A DNA stretch of 64,000 nt from Allacma fusca (lineage: Eukaryota > Arthropoda > Collembola > Symphypleona > Sminthuridae), in contig OX359248.1 in assembly GCA_947179485.1 (NCBI GenBank), positions 29,893,378 through 29,957,377 on the forward strand, in the 5' to 3' direction. Of this stretch, positions 29,635-42,130 are shown in pieces (the stretch's first letter is position 1; each line of letters starts with the position of its first letter). The position numbers were made by a program, and so were the translations under genes. The notes under the pieces were generated by a model. The model was not told the origin of the DNA and searched no databases. It saw only the letters and a program-made list of their open reading frames with translations.

Positions 29635-32600
29635 TGCATGTATTTGTACGATGACAAAAATACAGTAGAATTAGAGTCTGCGGATTTAAAGAGAGTCGCT
29701 CGGGTATGATAGGGCTGGAAAGTAGGTATTTGAGCGTAATCAGTTCAACTAATGGTTTAGCTAATATTTGTCTTCCCTATATACATACACTGGTCAGAAG
29801 TAACGGGAGATGTCGTCAGGTTTACTGTTTACTTAATTATTTATTCAGTTCGTTTCAAGCTCCCATAGCTATTGAGAAGATTGACTTCTAGAGCAGATTA
29901 CAGTCTGATTGCATTACCCGGGATGAATTTTCATTCCTTTCCAGGGAATCCCAGAGCCGTTTTCAACTTGAGGGTAATGAGGCAATCGCAGTCGACATTC
30001 TATTAAAAAAGATGCTGGGTGAGCTTCCAAAGGAAAGGGATTTATAAACAAGCTGTACGCTCCCCTGACTATTGATCCCTGGGCTAAAAGGGAAATTCGG
30101 AAATGGATTTTACTCTTTCATGTACTTATCGTCTGTAAACTCTCACAAGTTAATGATATTCAAAGGTTTATTTGGGCCTGTAATACAATCTGGGTTCGTT
30201 TCAAGGTCGTGGTAACAAAATGGCATGATTTTTCAATTCTCTGCTCCTCAAAGTACGAATTCCTTCATCCAAGAATGTACATAATTATGTATATGGCCGA
30301 TCGAAGACCCAGCCCAATCAACTTGTCGCACTGTTGTTACTGTGGGACCCAAATTAGAGTAAACATAAGAAACATATGTATGTACATACGTAAGTCCAGG
30401 AGAATTGAGGCGCTTATCCACTACTGCACCCCTTCAACTTCCAAATGACAATAGGATTTTAGAAGCAAGTGAAGGAATGTTAGCTAACCTTGTAAACTAG
30501 TGTGCAAACACTTGATTACATCTCGTAGCTCATCTATAAGTAAAGATTCGACACTCTTAAAATAATAATTTGGACCTAATGGGAATCGGTCCCCTCGATG
30601 CTTTTGCTGAATGAATTAAGCTTGTTTATATAACTATCTACTGTATAGTTAAATTGAACATTTACGGTAGCATTTGTGAGCCCCATACTTGTAACTGAAG
30701 CTTTGTATGGGAGGGTCAATTGTAATTGTAGGAAGTGTTGTGTGTACTTATGTGCATACTTTATGTATGGATCTGTATCCCCTATACCTTGGACGTATTT
30801 ACAAATTCTCAGAAACTCAAAGAGAGATGGTTCCTTGAGTTTTGAGGAGTACACAGGCTGATTCACCGACTTGAGTCTTTTCTTTACTCACGTTTGTAAG
30901 AGTTTGTGAGAGGCATTTGGGAAGGACGGCCAAGTCATTTGATTTTAGTTCGATTCCATTCTCCGTCGTTAGAAGTCTTTTGGCACCGACAGAATAAATT
31001 ACTTGCTCGTGCTCATCCTCCCAATCACGTCTAACGAATTTAAGCTGGGTGGATGAGAGGGCAGAAGGTTTCCCGATAGATAGGATCCTTCATGAAAATA
31101 TTGTATAAATACAGATCTCTGATACTTGTGTTGTCAGTTTCCATTACGGGGCTGTTTAATCTATATATAAGTAATACTTTTTGTAGTAGGCTAGTATGTA
31201 TTAGTGTGAGCGTCTCGGAGTCTCGTCTTGAAATTCTAATAAAAGAGGAGAGGAGATAAAAACGTTGAGAAAGGAGCATAAACTGGGAATGAATCTCGTG
31301 GAGAAGACACTGTCAGTTCCAAGTGGTGTCCAACCCAAGTTACATACAGACATACATACATATATGTACATGAAAATGAAATTTGTACGTGTCGAATATT
31401 GTCAGGGCTTTTTGGAAGTAATCCGAAAATAAAAGATTAACGCATCACACTACGTGACAATACGTATACTCCACTCCTGCAAAACTTGCATCTTACTACT
31501 CCGCGCAAAGTGCAGACTTCGGTACTATTTTGACCGTCAAAAGGAAAGGAAATCAATGAAAAATTCATACTCTTGTTTTCTTATCCTCTCGGATATTCAT
31601 GGTTTCGATACTTTTTACACTCTGGGGGTATGTATAGCCTTGTACAGTATGAAGGATTGTGGGATGGTTTGTTCTTTGTGTGCAGAGCACCACTGTATGG
31701 CTATCTATACATACAAAATTATCTGATTTTTCCGTAAAATAAAATCCCGAAAGTCTGAATATTTCAGAACTTCAAGTTCAAGAATGATAGATTTTTAAAA
31801 GGGTATGAAATATAAATTCCATATAGTTCGTCCTTTTATGACAGTTCGGTGAAACCTTAGGTGGGTGCATGTTATTTTCGAAATACGACTTGACATCAGG
31901 AAAGTGACGGAGATTCCTTGCTGTCTCTTCCTAGGGGGGCTTGAGAAGACTTTACAGCCTCTAAACAGTATGTGACAGGGGCCGGAGATATAATATGTAC
32001 TCTCGTGTATATTTTTAAAGTGTAAAAATGTATTTGCAAAAAATCTTCCTCCGTGAACTGAGGAAGAATTGAATTGAGGGGAAATGGTCTGAGTACCTAC
32101 ACATTTATATGCATCTAGATACTAAATGGGACAGGATCATACCCTCCCCTCCGGTTCCAATGCCAAGTCATTTTTTACCCTGCAAGAGGAGCGGAAAAAA
32201 GTGGAAAGGAAATGACGGTGGGAAAAAGACTCTATGAAATTCGCAACGTATTCAGGGCTTTTCATTGACAATTAAATCGAGACGGTTATTGAAATTGAGT
32301 TGAGTACCTCAACTCTAATTTACTGGAAGATTGGAGAATGTGAAGGGAATTGCTAAATACTTTCGAAGACTTCTTTTGCAGGTCTTGCGAAGAAGCTTGC
32401 CAAGAGAGCACTTGAGGGCAGTCATCATGTTCTTCTGGGGCATGCCTAGAATTATTCTTGTTACAGTGTAGTTACATTGTCTGCACCTATGTATGTATGT
32501 ATAGTACAGTCCAATACTGTAACTATCTGTCTACATACAAACAAGTTTCTACATTTGTAACCAATATTTATTCATTATCTGTTCTCTACCTTGCAACCTA

Positions 32601-33398
32601 CTTTAATAGCTAGCAGAAAACTTGAAGCTGGAGCTTTTAAAACTATTACGAGCCCAAAGTAGACATAATTAGATGAGCAGGATTTTTCCCCACTGTTTTG
32701 GTCTCCTCATAAAGGAGCTGGTTTTACACGATTTCCTTGAAACAAATGCAGTTTTAACTTTTCAAGTGTTGGTTTTTAGCTTTTGTAGAGACAATAGGTC
32801 ATACGTGGTAGGGGTAGAAGATACTTTTGGGAAAAAATCTTAGCCCTCTGACCTACTTTAATCATCAAGGTCTCCGTCGGAATGGCATCCTATATGACTT
32901 ATGTACAAATCCTTATTTCTTCCACCTTGATTAAATAATTTACGGCGACACAAAAAATCCTTCCTCACACCATACATTTACAAATGGCTCAAAAACCCTT
33001 CTTTTGAAGATCATTAATACAATCATAAAACTTTACAACTGCGGATTTTTAATGGAATGAAACCATTTAGTTTTTTCTTCCCTTGTTCTTCAAAATAGTT
33101 ACCAAATTTTGAGTGTAAATAAATAAGTAATACCTATTTATGCAGACATAAAATAACATGTAGCGAATCCCTCATACAAGGTTTAGATTTGCTAAGAATT
33201 AATTTCGAAATTGATTAAAAATATTGAAGAAATAATTTGTACTGAGATGTTATTGTCGTATTTGACTGGGATTCTTTTCAGACAATGCAGGGATAAAGTA
33301 TAAGTGTGTATCGACAATGTTAGAATCCTACTGTAGTGGAACAGCTGTCGTTGCCGTCAAGACTTATAATGTTATTTTTTTTTCTTTATAGATGTCTG

Positions 33399-33519
33399 AT
33401 GGCAACTATGCGTCTACGATGCATTCACTCATGCATGGTGCTGACAGTAGTTGGTCTTCTACTGATCTATTCCGCATTCCTGACCTCACCATCCTTTGAG
33501 GACTCCAACGGTCTCGATG
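33399..33519 (+). CDS. GT31 gene, coding exon 1 (membrane anchor)
   Basis: Encodes residues 1-40 plus one base. It holds the start codon and the hydrophobic anchor MVLTVVGLLLIYSAFL. Donor GTAAGT at 33520. A TTTCTTTATAG acceptor lies just upstream, ending at 33391, which suggests a 5' non-coding exon elsewhere. Confidence 0.8.
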
Positions 33520-36500
33520 GTAAGTTGTATAATCACAATCACTATGCCATATATATTAAGAGCTTCAGGCAGTCCTGTCTATTATGACTGTGAGTCCCTG
33601 CTGTATATGTTATTGCTTCGACACATCTTCATCTCAGCTCATTACCTATGTATGTTGGTAGTGCTGCATTTGTACTGTAAACTGTTGTTGTGGTGTACAT
33701 AGTAGACATAGAGAGAATATCCTCGAGCAATAATTGACGAGAGATTGTCCTTTAGTTACTTACTTAGTGGGATATTCCTATTTTGCACGTAGTGTAATTA
33801 TGTATATTTTAATAAGTACTTCCAGTTCTCACTCAGTCCCTTTCAAACCATTGGTCTGATTTTGAGTTGGTTCTAAGAGGGCTTTTGTCGTAATTCAAGG
33901 GTTTTGAGGGCTTACTGCTAAATCCATGCAAACAGATATGAATGTCTACGTAATAAAACTGGCATTATTTTTTAAGGAGAAATTCTAAGCTCTGTTTTGA
34001 CGTCATTAGTCCATTATGGTATGGAACTTTAGCATTACCAACCTCTTGTAAAATTATTCTTTGTAAATAGTAATCATTGGTTATCATTAAGATTGCTAAC
34101 AAGTCTAATAATAATAGTTCCAGCTGTATTTGTTTTTAATTCCGGGCAATTATGGGAAGCTTTTGGGGGAGCATTAAGTCCGCAGAATTAAGCTACTATC
34201 CACAGTAATTCGGCATCTACAATTTGAGCTGAAAGTAGTATTGGAATATGTTGAAAATGAAATGCTGACATTTTCTTTGGAGTCTCCTCTATAATTTGAG
34301 TTCAATATTCGATTATATCCTACGAAAGGTATAATTTACTCGGAGAACTCATGTATTTTTAAGGATTTTTTGAGAGTGGACTATCTATACCTAAAAAAAA
34401 AAAAGAAAAATTGAAATGATTGATGCTTGCAAATTCGTCGGCACATAGGTAAAGGGTTCTTGATATGGTTATGGTATAGAGGGAAAGTAATATAAAATTA
34501 GTAGGTGGAGTTGGTAGGTGTGGCTTTTGGAAAAATACTAACTCGGTGAGCGAGGAAGGCTTGATATTTGTTCCTCTTGAAGCTATGTTTAGAGATATTT
34601 AATATGCCTTGTTGATAAATATTCGCATTTTTTCCCCCAGTTTGCAGGGATAAATCTCACTTTTCTATTTTCTGTTGGCATAATAATAATCGTGCGGGCT
34701 GGTCCCACTTATTGATTTTTCTTATATATTTGTGTGAAAAAAAAAGAAATGTTTGAGGGTGGGAAAAAAATGAAAGTTCACATGTAATTTGACAATGTGA
34801 ATTCAGGTGAGACCACAGGGAGTTCAAATGGAAATACTATTAATGCATTGGGTCACAATAACAACACATCCAGAGTAAATGGTACGGGCGTGACAAGACA
34901 TGGTGGTGGTGCAGGTGCAACAAAGGACACGCTTGTTCAGCAACAAATCAAACCGAAATCTAATCAACCATTCCCCGCCACGTCTGGTATGTCGTTCGTT
35001 CTCCCTTTCCTTCACAGTTCTGTACAGATTCAACTCAATCAATTGGATGACGTCGTCTCCTCCTTTTATTTTAACCATCTCCACACTATAGTGTGGTCAT
35101 AGAATATTTGGTTAAAGCCGAAATAGCTGTCAAATATAATCAGACTTTTATGTTGCTTTTTAGTTCCTGGCAAATGTACTAATGTCACAGTTTGTGTATG
35201 TACAGTCACTTTGTGGGGGGAAAAAGTTTTCACATTTTGTTGCCATGTTTCTCACTTTTGTAGCTTTCTTGTATTATCCCGTGTACAAACGCAGTATTCA
35301 CTTGAGTATTCACTGGGGCTCCTTTTAATTCCTGTGTGAGTATTGGGGAAACTCATGTAGTCAAACTGAGTATTTGAAGATATTAAAACAAATAGTACAG
35401 AGAGAGTAGTAATCTCAGAGTAGTAGATTCACTTGTGCATGTATCTACAGATGTGCAAAATTCTTTGGGATAAAATCAAATTACAGGATTGTGTTGTAAA
35501 GTGTAAAAATAACATAAGCATTATAATTCATGGAGATATTTTTGATGGACTTTTCCAGGTACTGTGATAGATCCGAAGGATAAAAATACTAAGCGTGATC
35601 TAAGCATTTTAAGTACGCAAGATGGAAAGTTACAGAGTGAGTCCTCGACAACGAAGAAAATTAAAGAGAAAACGACTGGACCACCCGCTGCAACTCGGAC
35701 CCCTGGGACAGTCCTAACTCGGGACATTTATGAGCCTGGGTTTTTGTACCCGAACCCAGGGATTTGTCCTAATGAAGGTCAGGACACGAGACTTCTAATT
35801 TTAATTGCATCTGCTCCAAACCACTTCAGTGCCAGAGATGCCATTAGACTGACCTGGGGACATTTCGCCCAACGCCTTGACGTCAACTATGCGTTTATCA
35901 TAGGTTTGCTACACATTTCATACACTCGATTTTATTGAATTTTTCCAGTCATGATAACGATTTTCCGGATCATTTGTTAGCATTGTACGGTTCCACTTGT
36001 GCCTTGAAGGGTATGGACTTATATAACCATAGTATTTTATTTGACTGTGTGTGTGTGTGTGTGTTTATATAAGTATAGAATGCACAGTGGCATTATTATA
36101 AAATATAGAATGCACAAATTCATTTCTGTGTACACTGTGCCGCAAGCAGGCTCACCCTAACCATCTACACGTACGTACATACATACAATAGGCTACGTGT
36201 AAGAAATTATTAGTTTCTTATGTTCACTTCACATGAGTGTGTGGAGCTATCTTATCGATCTATTTACAAGCCGTCATTTTGTTATTTAGGCCAAGTTTCT
36301 TTAGGACCATTTTCTTGTAAAATTTACTGGAGTTGGGTGAAAAGGCTTGGATTCCCTTTACTCATACAAACATAGTAGGATCTTCTCAATGGAAGTATAA
36401 GTATATATTGGCCTATGTATGTTTTTATACTCGCTATTTTTGAATGAATGGTCATGTGCCCAAATCCTTTCTTTGAATGTGTCATATAAAGACAAATGCA

Positions 36501-37625
36501 GCCAGCTAAAAGATTTATAGCTTTTTCTCACCTTTGCTTTGGCTGAGGGCTGGCTCACAATTTGATATTGAGGTTGAGAGCTTCCAGCATGCTCATGTAC
36601 CTTCTAGAAGGATGCTAGAACGTACGTAGGTACATACGTAAGGTTGTAACTCGGGTGAGTGACGAGCCTTGCAGTATTCGGGAGGAAATGTCTGCTTGTT
36701 TTGGAAATAAATTTTGAGTTTCGCACACACTGTTCGAAATGTTCCAGGAGTAACATATTTCATTTTATAATAATAATGATACGACGACAGCACTGCATGA
36801 GTTTGAACTTTAGGAACATTATAATCAGAAAGTAAGCCTGCGTGCGTTGATCCCCTTTTCCTTTGTAGGCTTGTACTTGTTACTGGATCCGAAATGAAAA
36901 TATCAAGCCGAAATAATAATAAGCATTAGTCACTATGGTACGATTGTCCAGGTTTTGGGGCCTTGCCCAGTCTTGTATACATGGTTAGGTATGTTTTAGC
37001 TGATCGTTTAAAACTATGGGTAGTTACCAGTTGATAGTAATTGTAAGATATTAAACCCAAGCCCCGTTAGGGAAATTATGCAGACAAAAACTTCTACCCT
37101 CTCTCTCAGTCACACAGTCCGACAGCATAACCTTACATCTCCTGCCAATCTGTTCAGCATAACTGTAACTTTCACCTTGCTCAACTGGCTTGTGTGAGCC
37201 AGGATTGTGTGTGTGTATGTGAGCCGTGTTGTTATGCACACAAAAATGGCATTCGACAGAGGATGTGTCTTTATTGTAGGGTAGGGACGAACGTAATAAA
37301 TTGAGTTCATCGGTAAGCTCACAAGACCTTGTGTATATGTATAAGATCCTTCTTGACTGCTTAGTTGTAAAAACCCCTAGTAATTCATTCTTTTTATCGT
37401 ATATCATTTGAGTAAGTAATTCGGTACGGTTATAAAAAGTTGTTCCACTATAGGTTTTAATGTGTTGGAGGTAATGGCTATGATACTACCTACGATAGCA
37501 TTTACTAACTCATTCAGATTGTCCTATCTTATGCATGTATCCAATGCTCTTTCGAGAGAAGATTCAAAGGACGGGATCGTTAGGCTTTCATCAGGGAATC
37601 TCTGATAGTTTCTCTTCCATTGGGT

Positions 37626-37658
<33 letters not shown>

Positions 37659-40600
37659 CAACATTAAAATAATTATTGCCTTGTGCCCTAGCGTTCTCTG
37701 AGGATGCAATAGTAGTTGTGAAAAAAAATGAATGACCTTTGCATCTCCAACAACAGCAAAAAATTTGTTCACAGACGAACAGAATACTTACAGATATCTG
37801 TACATACCTAAGTCTTCCGTAAGTGTTGACGTCAGTATGTAATTATTTTACATATTACGTACACATGACTAAAGTCGTTCATTTTTACAAGACTTTATAA
37901 GGAGAATCCTTTGGTGAAGTTATACCCGTTGTATTAGTTTTAACACATCACCGAACGCGCAGTACAAGTGCACAAACAAATTTTCAGCCTTTTCTGCCGC
38001 TCAACCAGGGATAATAAAAGCATCACTAATGGCCATACCTGTGGCTCTGGCATTTTCCAGGAATTGTGTATATGTATGTATAGTATGGAGTTAACACACA
38101 AAAAATAAAACGTGCCTTGTTATAAACCCAGTGAATATTTTGCACACACGTGCGGTTTATATTCTTTGAAAGTAAAAAAAAAAATCTACGAAACAAGTTT
38201 TTGGCGATAAATATATATCCTCCACATTTCTGACCGACTATATTCAAGTTACTTGAGCAAGGTTGCATGAATAATATATCCTTCGTAAAAATAATTCATG
38301 CTCTACAAAAACCTGTAGCAAGTTGTTAGAACCGGCAGTAATACTACATTCCCCTCCTTGAATTTGCGGAGTATTTGGTCTCTGAATTTTCATGCATACA
38401 CATGTAGATATGTACATATGTAGATATTTGTGCAGAAAATACTCAACCCTTTTAAAATTGAAGTCACTGTACATGTAGTCTTTGTATAAGCTGTTGTATG
38501 TCAATGGCTCGTGTCGGACTAATAATTGCAAGGGCAGGGAAATTTGATCAGGAAGAATTTAATGAGTTGCCTCCGCCAAACTCTAATGATTGTAAATAAG
38601 GAAATATATAAAAGCATTGATTGGATTGAAAGCAGGGATCTGCCGTAGGATTAAATGAATATGACATAGGAAGATCCTGGTTACCATTAATACATTCCTT
38701 GTATACAACTGAATGATTTGTGTTGCCTCGGAGCATAATTTTGAGCAAACCATAATGTTTTGTGGGCTGCGTACGTGTACAAAATTTTGTTGTTGTCCTA
38801 CATGTGTAAAATTCTGAGAGACAATAGTTTCCGGAGCGGGGAAGCAGGGAAATGTGTCTACTGGGACTAAAGGATACGGAGCATCTGTAGAGTAACTACT
38901 GGTATTCATTTCCCACTCAAAGCCCGTCCTACTGTATGGAAAGTGATCGAAAGTAATGAACCATTCTGAGGTATTAGTCCCGGGCCATACATTCATACAT
39001 ATTTGTACAGGCATTTCTGTGGTGAACCTACATCTCCATTATTTTGAGATTGTGACAGAATAAAAGGATGGGAAATGTATTCTGGCTTTTTGGACAAATA
39101 ACGCACATACATACATAGTATAGTCAGAGTCCCAAGCATGCATTATGTATTCACTTATTACTCTTCGACCCTAAAATATTGTTGGACGGACAGGCCAGAC
39201 ACCCAGAGCGATAAATAGTTTGCGTTAGACAAGGTATTGTAATTAATGAGTGAAGGGAGCACGTACTCGTTGTATACAACTGTACATGGTATTATCTGGC
39301 CCTAATATATTTATAGGTTAGGGAGTAAGTGTGCGTAAAATTCAAATTACATGGGTGTTATTTCGTGAAATCCTATGTACACATAAAACTCTGAGGTGTC
39401 TCTCTCTCTCTACTTATGGTTTAAGTCACTGAGCAAGGCTGAAACTTCAAGAAGGAAAATGGTCTTGAGTAAGCAAACAATATGTGAGCTTCATAAAGGG
39501 ATAAATCTTCCCAATGCAAAAGGCTTTTGTCAGTAGACCATTATTACGGGCAAGTCGAGAAAAATGCTCAGAAGGAATCGTTTGCTCATTTAAATCTGGC
39601 AGTTACACACAGTGCATTTTTCAATCCATGTCTGGTAACTTCTAGTAAGGTCTGGACTACGCCAAGGATAATATTCCTAGAGAATATTCATATGGGATGT
39701 ATCCATGTCCGTACGTACACACTGGATATGAAAGATCGATAATAATTTCGTTTTGGTTGGCATTAATTTCCTCTTTAGAGATAACTTTCCCTGTCGAGTC
39801 ACAAATTTCCTGGGAGGGTTTATCGAAAGCGCATATTTATATATCCCTGCTGTGTTTAAAGTTTAAATATGTAGAACATTTGTACAGAGATAAAATGAAA
39901 TCACAGGAGGATTTTTACAAGTTTCATTCCGGGCCTTATAGTAAACGTCTGAGGATACATAAAACTGGGGATAGATTTAGAATTGTCTCTATACTCATAA
40001 TAGCATCTACCGGACCGTACAATGCTGTAAATGCTTGAAGTATTTTGAGTTCCACCGTTCTTGTCCTAAAAAGGAAGGATGAAATTTAAAAAATGACCAG
40101 ATATAAATTAAATGTAAATCACAAAATAAAAAACATGATTTAATTCGCTGTTTACCATGATTTTAAAAGGAAAGACAGACAATGATCAGACGCTGGATGG
40201 GATTGAAACAGAGAAGCATTTATATGACGACCTGATTGTGGCGAACTTTGAGGATTCTTATGACAACCTGACATTGAAGACCATGTCTACCATGGAATGG
40301 GTCGACGGTTTCTGCAATCAGTCGGACTATGTCCTCAAGACTGACGATGACATGTTCATCAACGTGCCAAATCTCCTCAACTTCATCGAAAAGATTGAGG
40401 TAAGATCAGAAATTTAAATCTTTAGATAGGTCTAATCTTCCATCCTAGTTCTGACTTTAATTTGCATTTGGGAAGCACGTCGGATTTAATTAATAGTTTT
40501 ATTTTCCCTTTGGGTGTACTATATATTTACTCGTTTAGATCCCTCAAAGCCATTGGACTATTTTAACCATGTTCGTAAACATTTCCTCGTAAAAATATAA

Positions 40601-42060
40601 AATTCAGTAGCTATGTTAAAAAAAGGTGTATGAAGCAGTAAAAGCGGTGCCTGCAAGGAAACTTTCGTACCAAAAGTAATTACGTTGCTGAGTAAATATG
40701 AAACACCAGGACTATAATATGTGACGGAGCTATCAGAAGTTTCTAAGTAAGACTGCGTGTAAACAAATGAAGTTAATGCAAACATATTATGATTCTTTTT
40801 ACTTGAATCACACAGGCTCTCAGGGCTGGAGTCTCTGCAAATTTGCGCATAAATAAAAGGAAAGAAAGCAGTTGTCTCTGTCATCTCAATGCTAATTGTC
40901 ACGCTCTAAAAGTTTGATTAGGATGTCTGTTTGCATAGCATTATGAGCTTGAGTATGAGCGGCCAGAAAAGTTTAATTAAAGAGGGCACGACCGTATTCC
41001 CTGTCTCTCCAATAAAATTTCCCTTAACTTTCTGAGTGTCTCTCCTCCAATGCGATTAAATTTGACTTAGATTGCTGGCTAACCATGTCAAATTAAACTT
41101 TTATATCTGTTGTTCGATACTGTTTAATTAAAATAATTATTCACTTGTAGTTTTAAGTTGCTGGAGAGACAAGTGTAAGGGGTGTATGTAAAGATTCTAT
41201 GTATAGGTACATACATACAGACATGAGCCAGCCTACGAATAATTTTTGTGAATTCAAACCCATTCAGAGATAAAATAAATGCATTTGAATGTAATTGCAA
41301 CTTGGAGCTCTATATGTCGTGTTTACATTAGAGATTCTCCGGTGACAGCTTTGACTTTTATGGGTTTTTCAGTTCTATCAAAATGGGTAGGGGAGACTTT
41401 CTCCTGGAATATAAACGAACAGTAAATATAATATAATGGTCCCTCGTTTATTTGAAATTTGTCTGTTTTTCTAGGATGAGGACAAGAAGGAGCCGAAATT
41501 GTACGGACGGCTGGCAAGGAAATGGAAACCAGTTCGGAATAAAAAGTCTAAATACTACATCTCATTTCAGCAGTATAAAAAGACTGTCTATCCCGATTTC
41601 ACTACGGGACCTGCTTATCTATTCAGAGCCCGTCTCGCTCGTCCCTTATTCGATAAAGGTAAAACGCAACATTTCAAGACACTTTTAACATTTTTCACAC
41701 TATTTCCCATTGTTGCCATATGCTAAAAACTTGGGTGTAGTTGACACTCTCTCCCTATCTCCTTTCGAATGTCCTTCCGAAATGTGTGGGAGTGGATCGT
41801 ATGTAAATACCTAACTTTCACCGTCCTTTTCCTTTGAAAGTTGTAGTGTGCATACAAACGAGTAGTACTACAACAATCCTTGTCCTCCTGTTACTTCGGG
41901 GAAAGTTGTTGAGGCGAAAAGGAAACATACAGGGGAAAGTTGAATGCTCAGCAGGTTCGGGAGGTTTGAAGTGGAAATTCACGAGGGTGTGATGATACGT
42001 GTGTCGAAGTATCGATGCATCCTAATTTCTTTATTTTATGATCGCCATGTCAGAGTATAG

Positions 42061-42130
<70 letters not shown>

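Larger units (their letters stand above)
1..33398. other. Long stretch without recognisable genes
   Basis: No reading frame here matches a protein family I recognise. The open frames (longest 155 codons at 8038-8505) are no longer than chance predicts in AT-rich DNA, and their translations look random or follow microsatellites. The stretch holds (CT)n, (GT)n, (CA)n and GTGA arrays, many short runs such as TATGTATGTACATAC, and some perfect short palindromes. The first coding exon of the downstream glycosyltransferase can be read with a splice acceptor just before its ATG, so some of this DNA may be a 5' UTR intron. Whether it is intronic or intergenic cannot be decided from sequence alone. Confidence 0.6.

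Noticed and set aside
38583-39014. 143-codon antisense ORF inside intron 3 of the glycosyltransferase gene
   Set aside because: It has an ATG and unremarkable composition but no recognisable domain; with 64 kb and six frames one such ORF is expected by chance.
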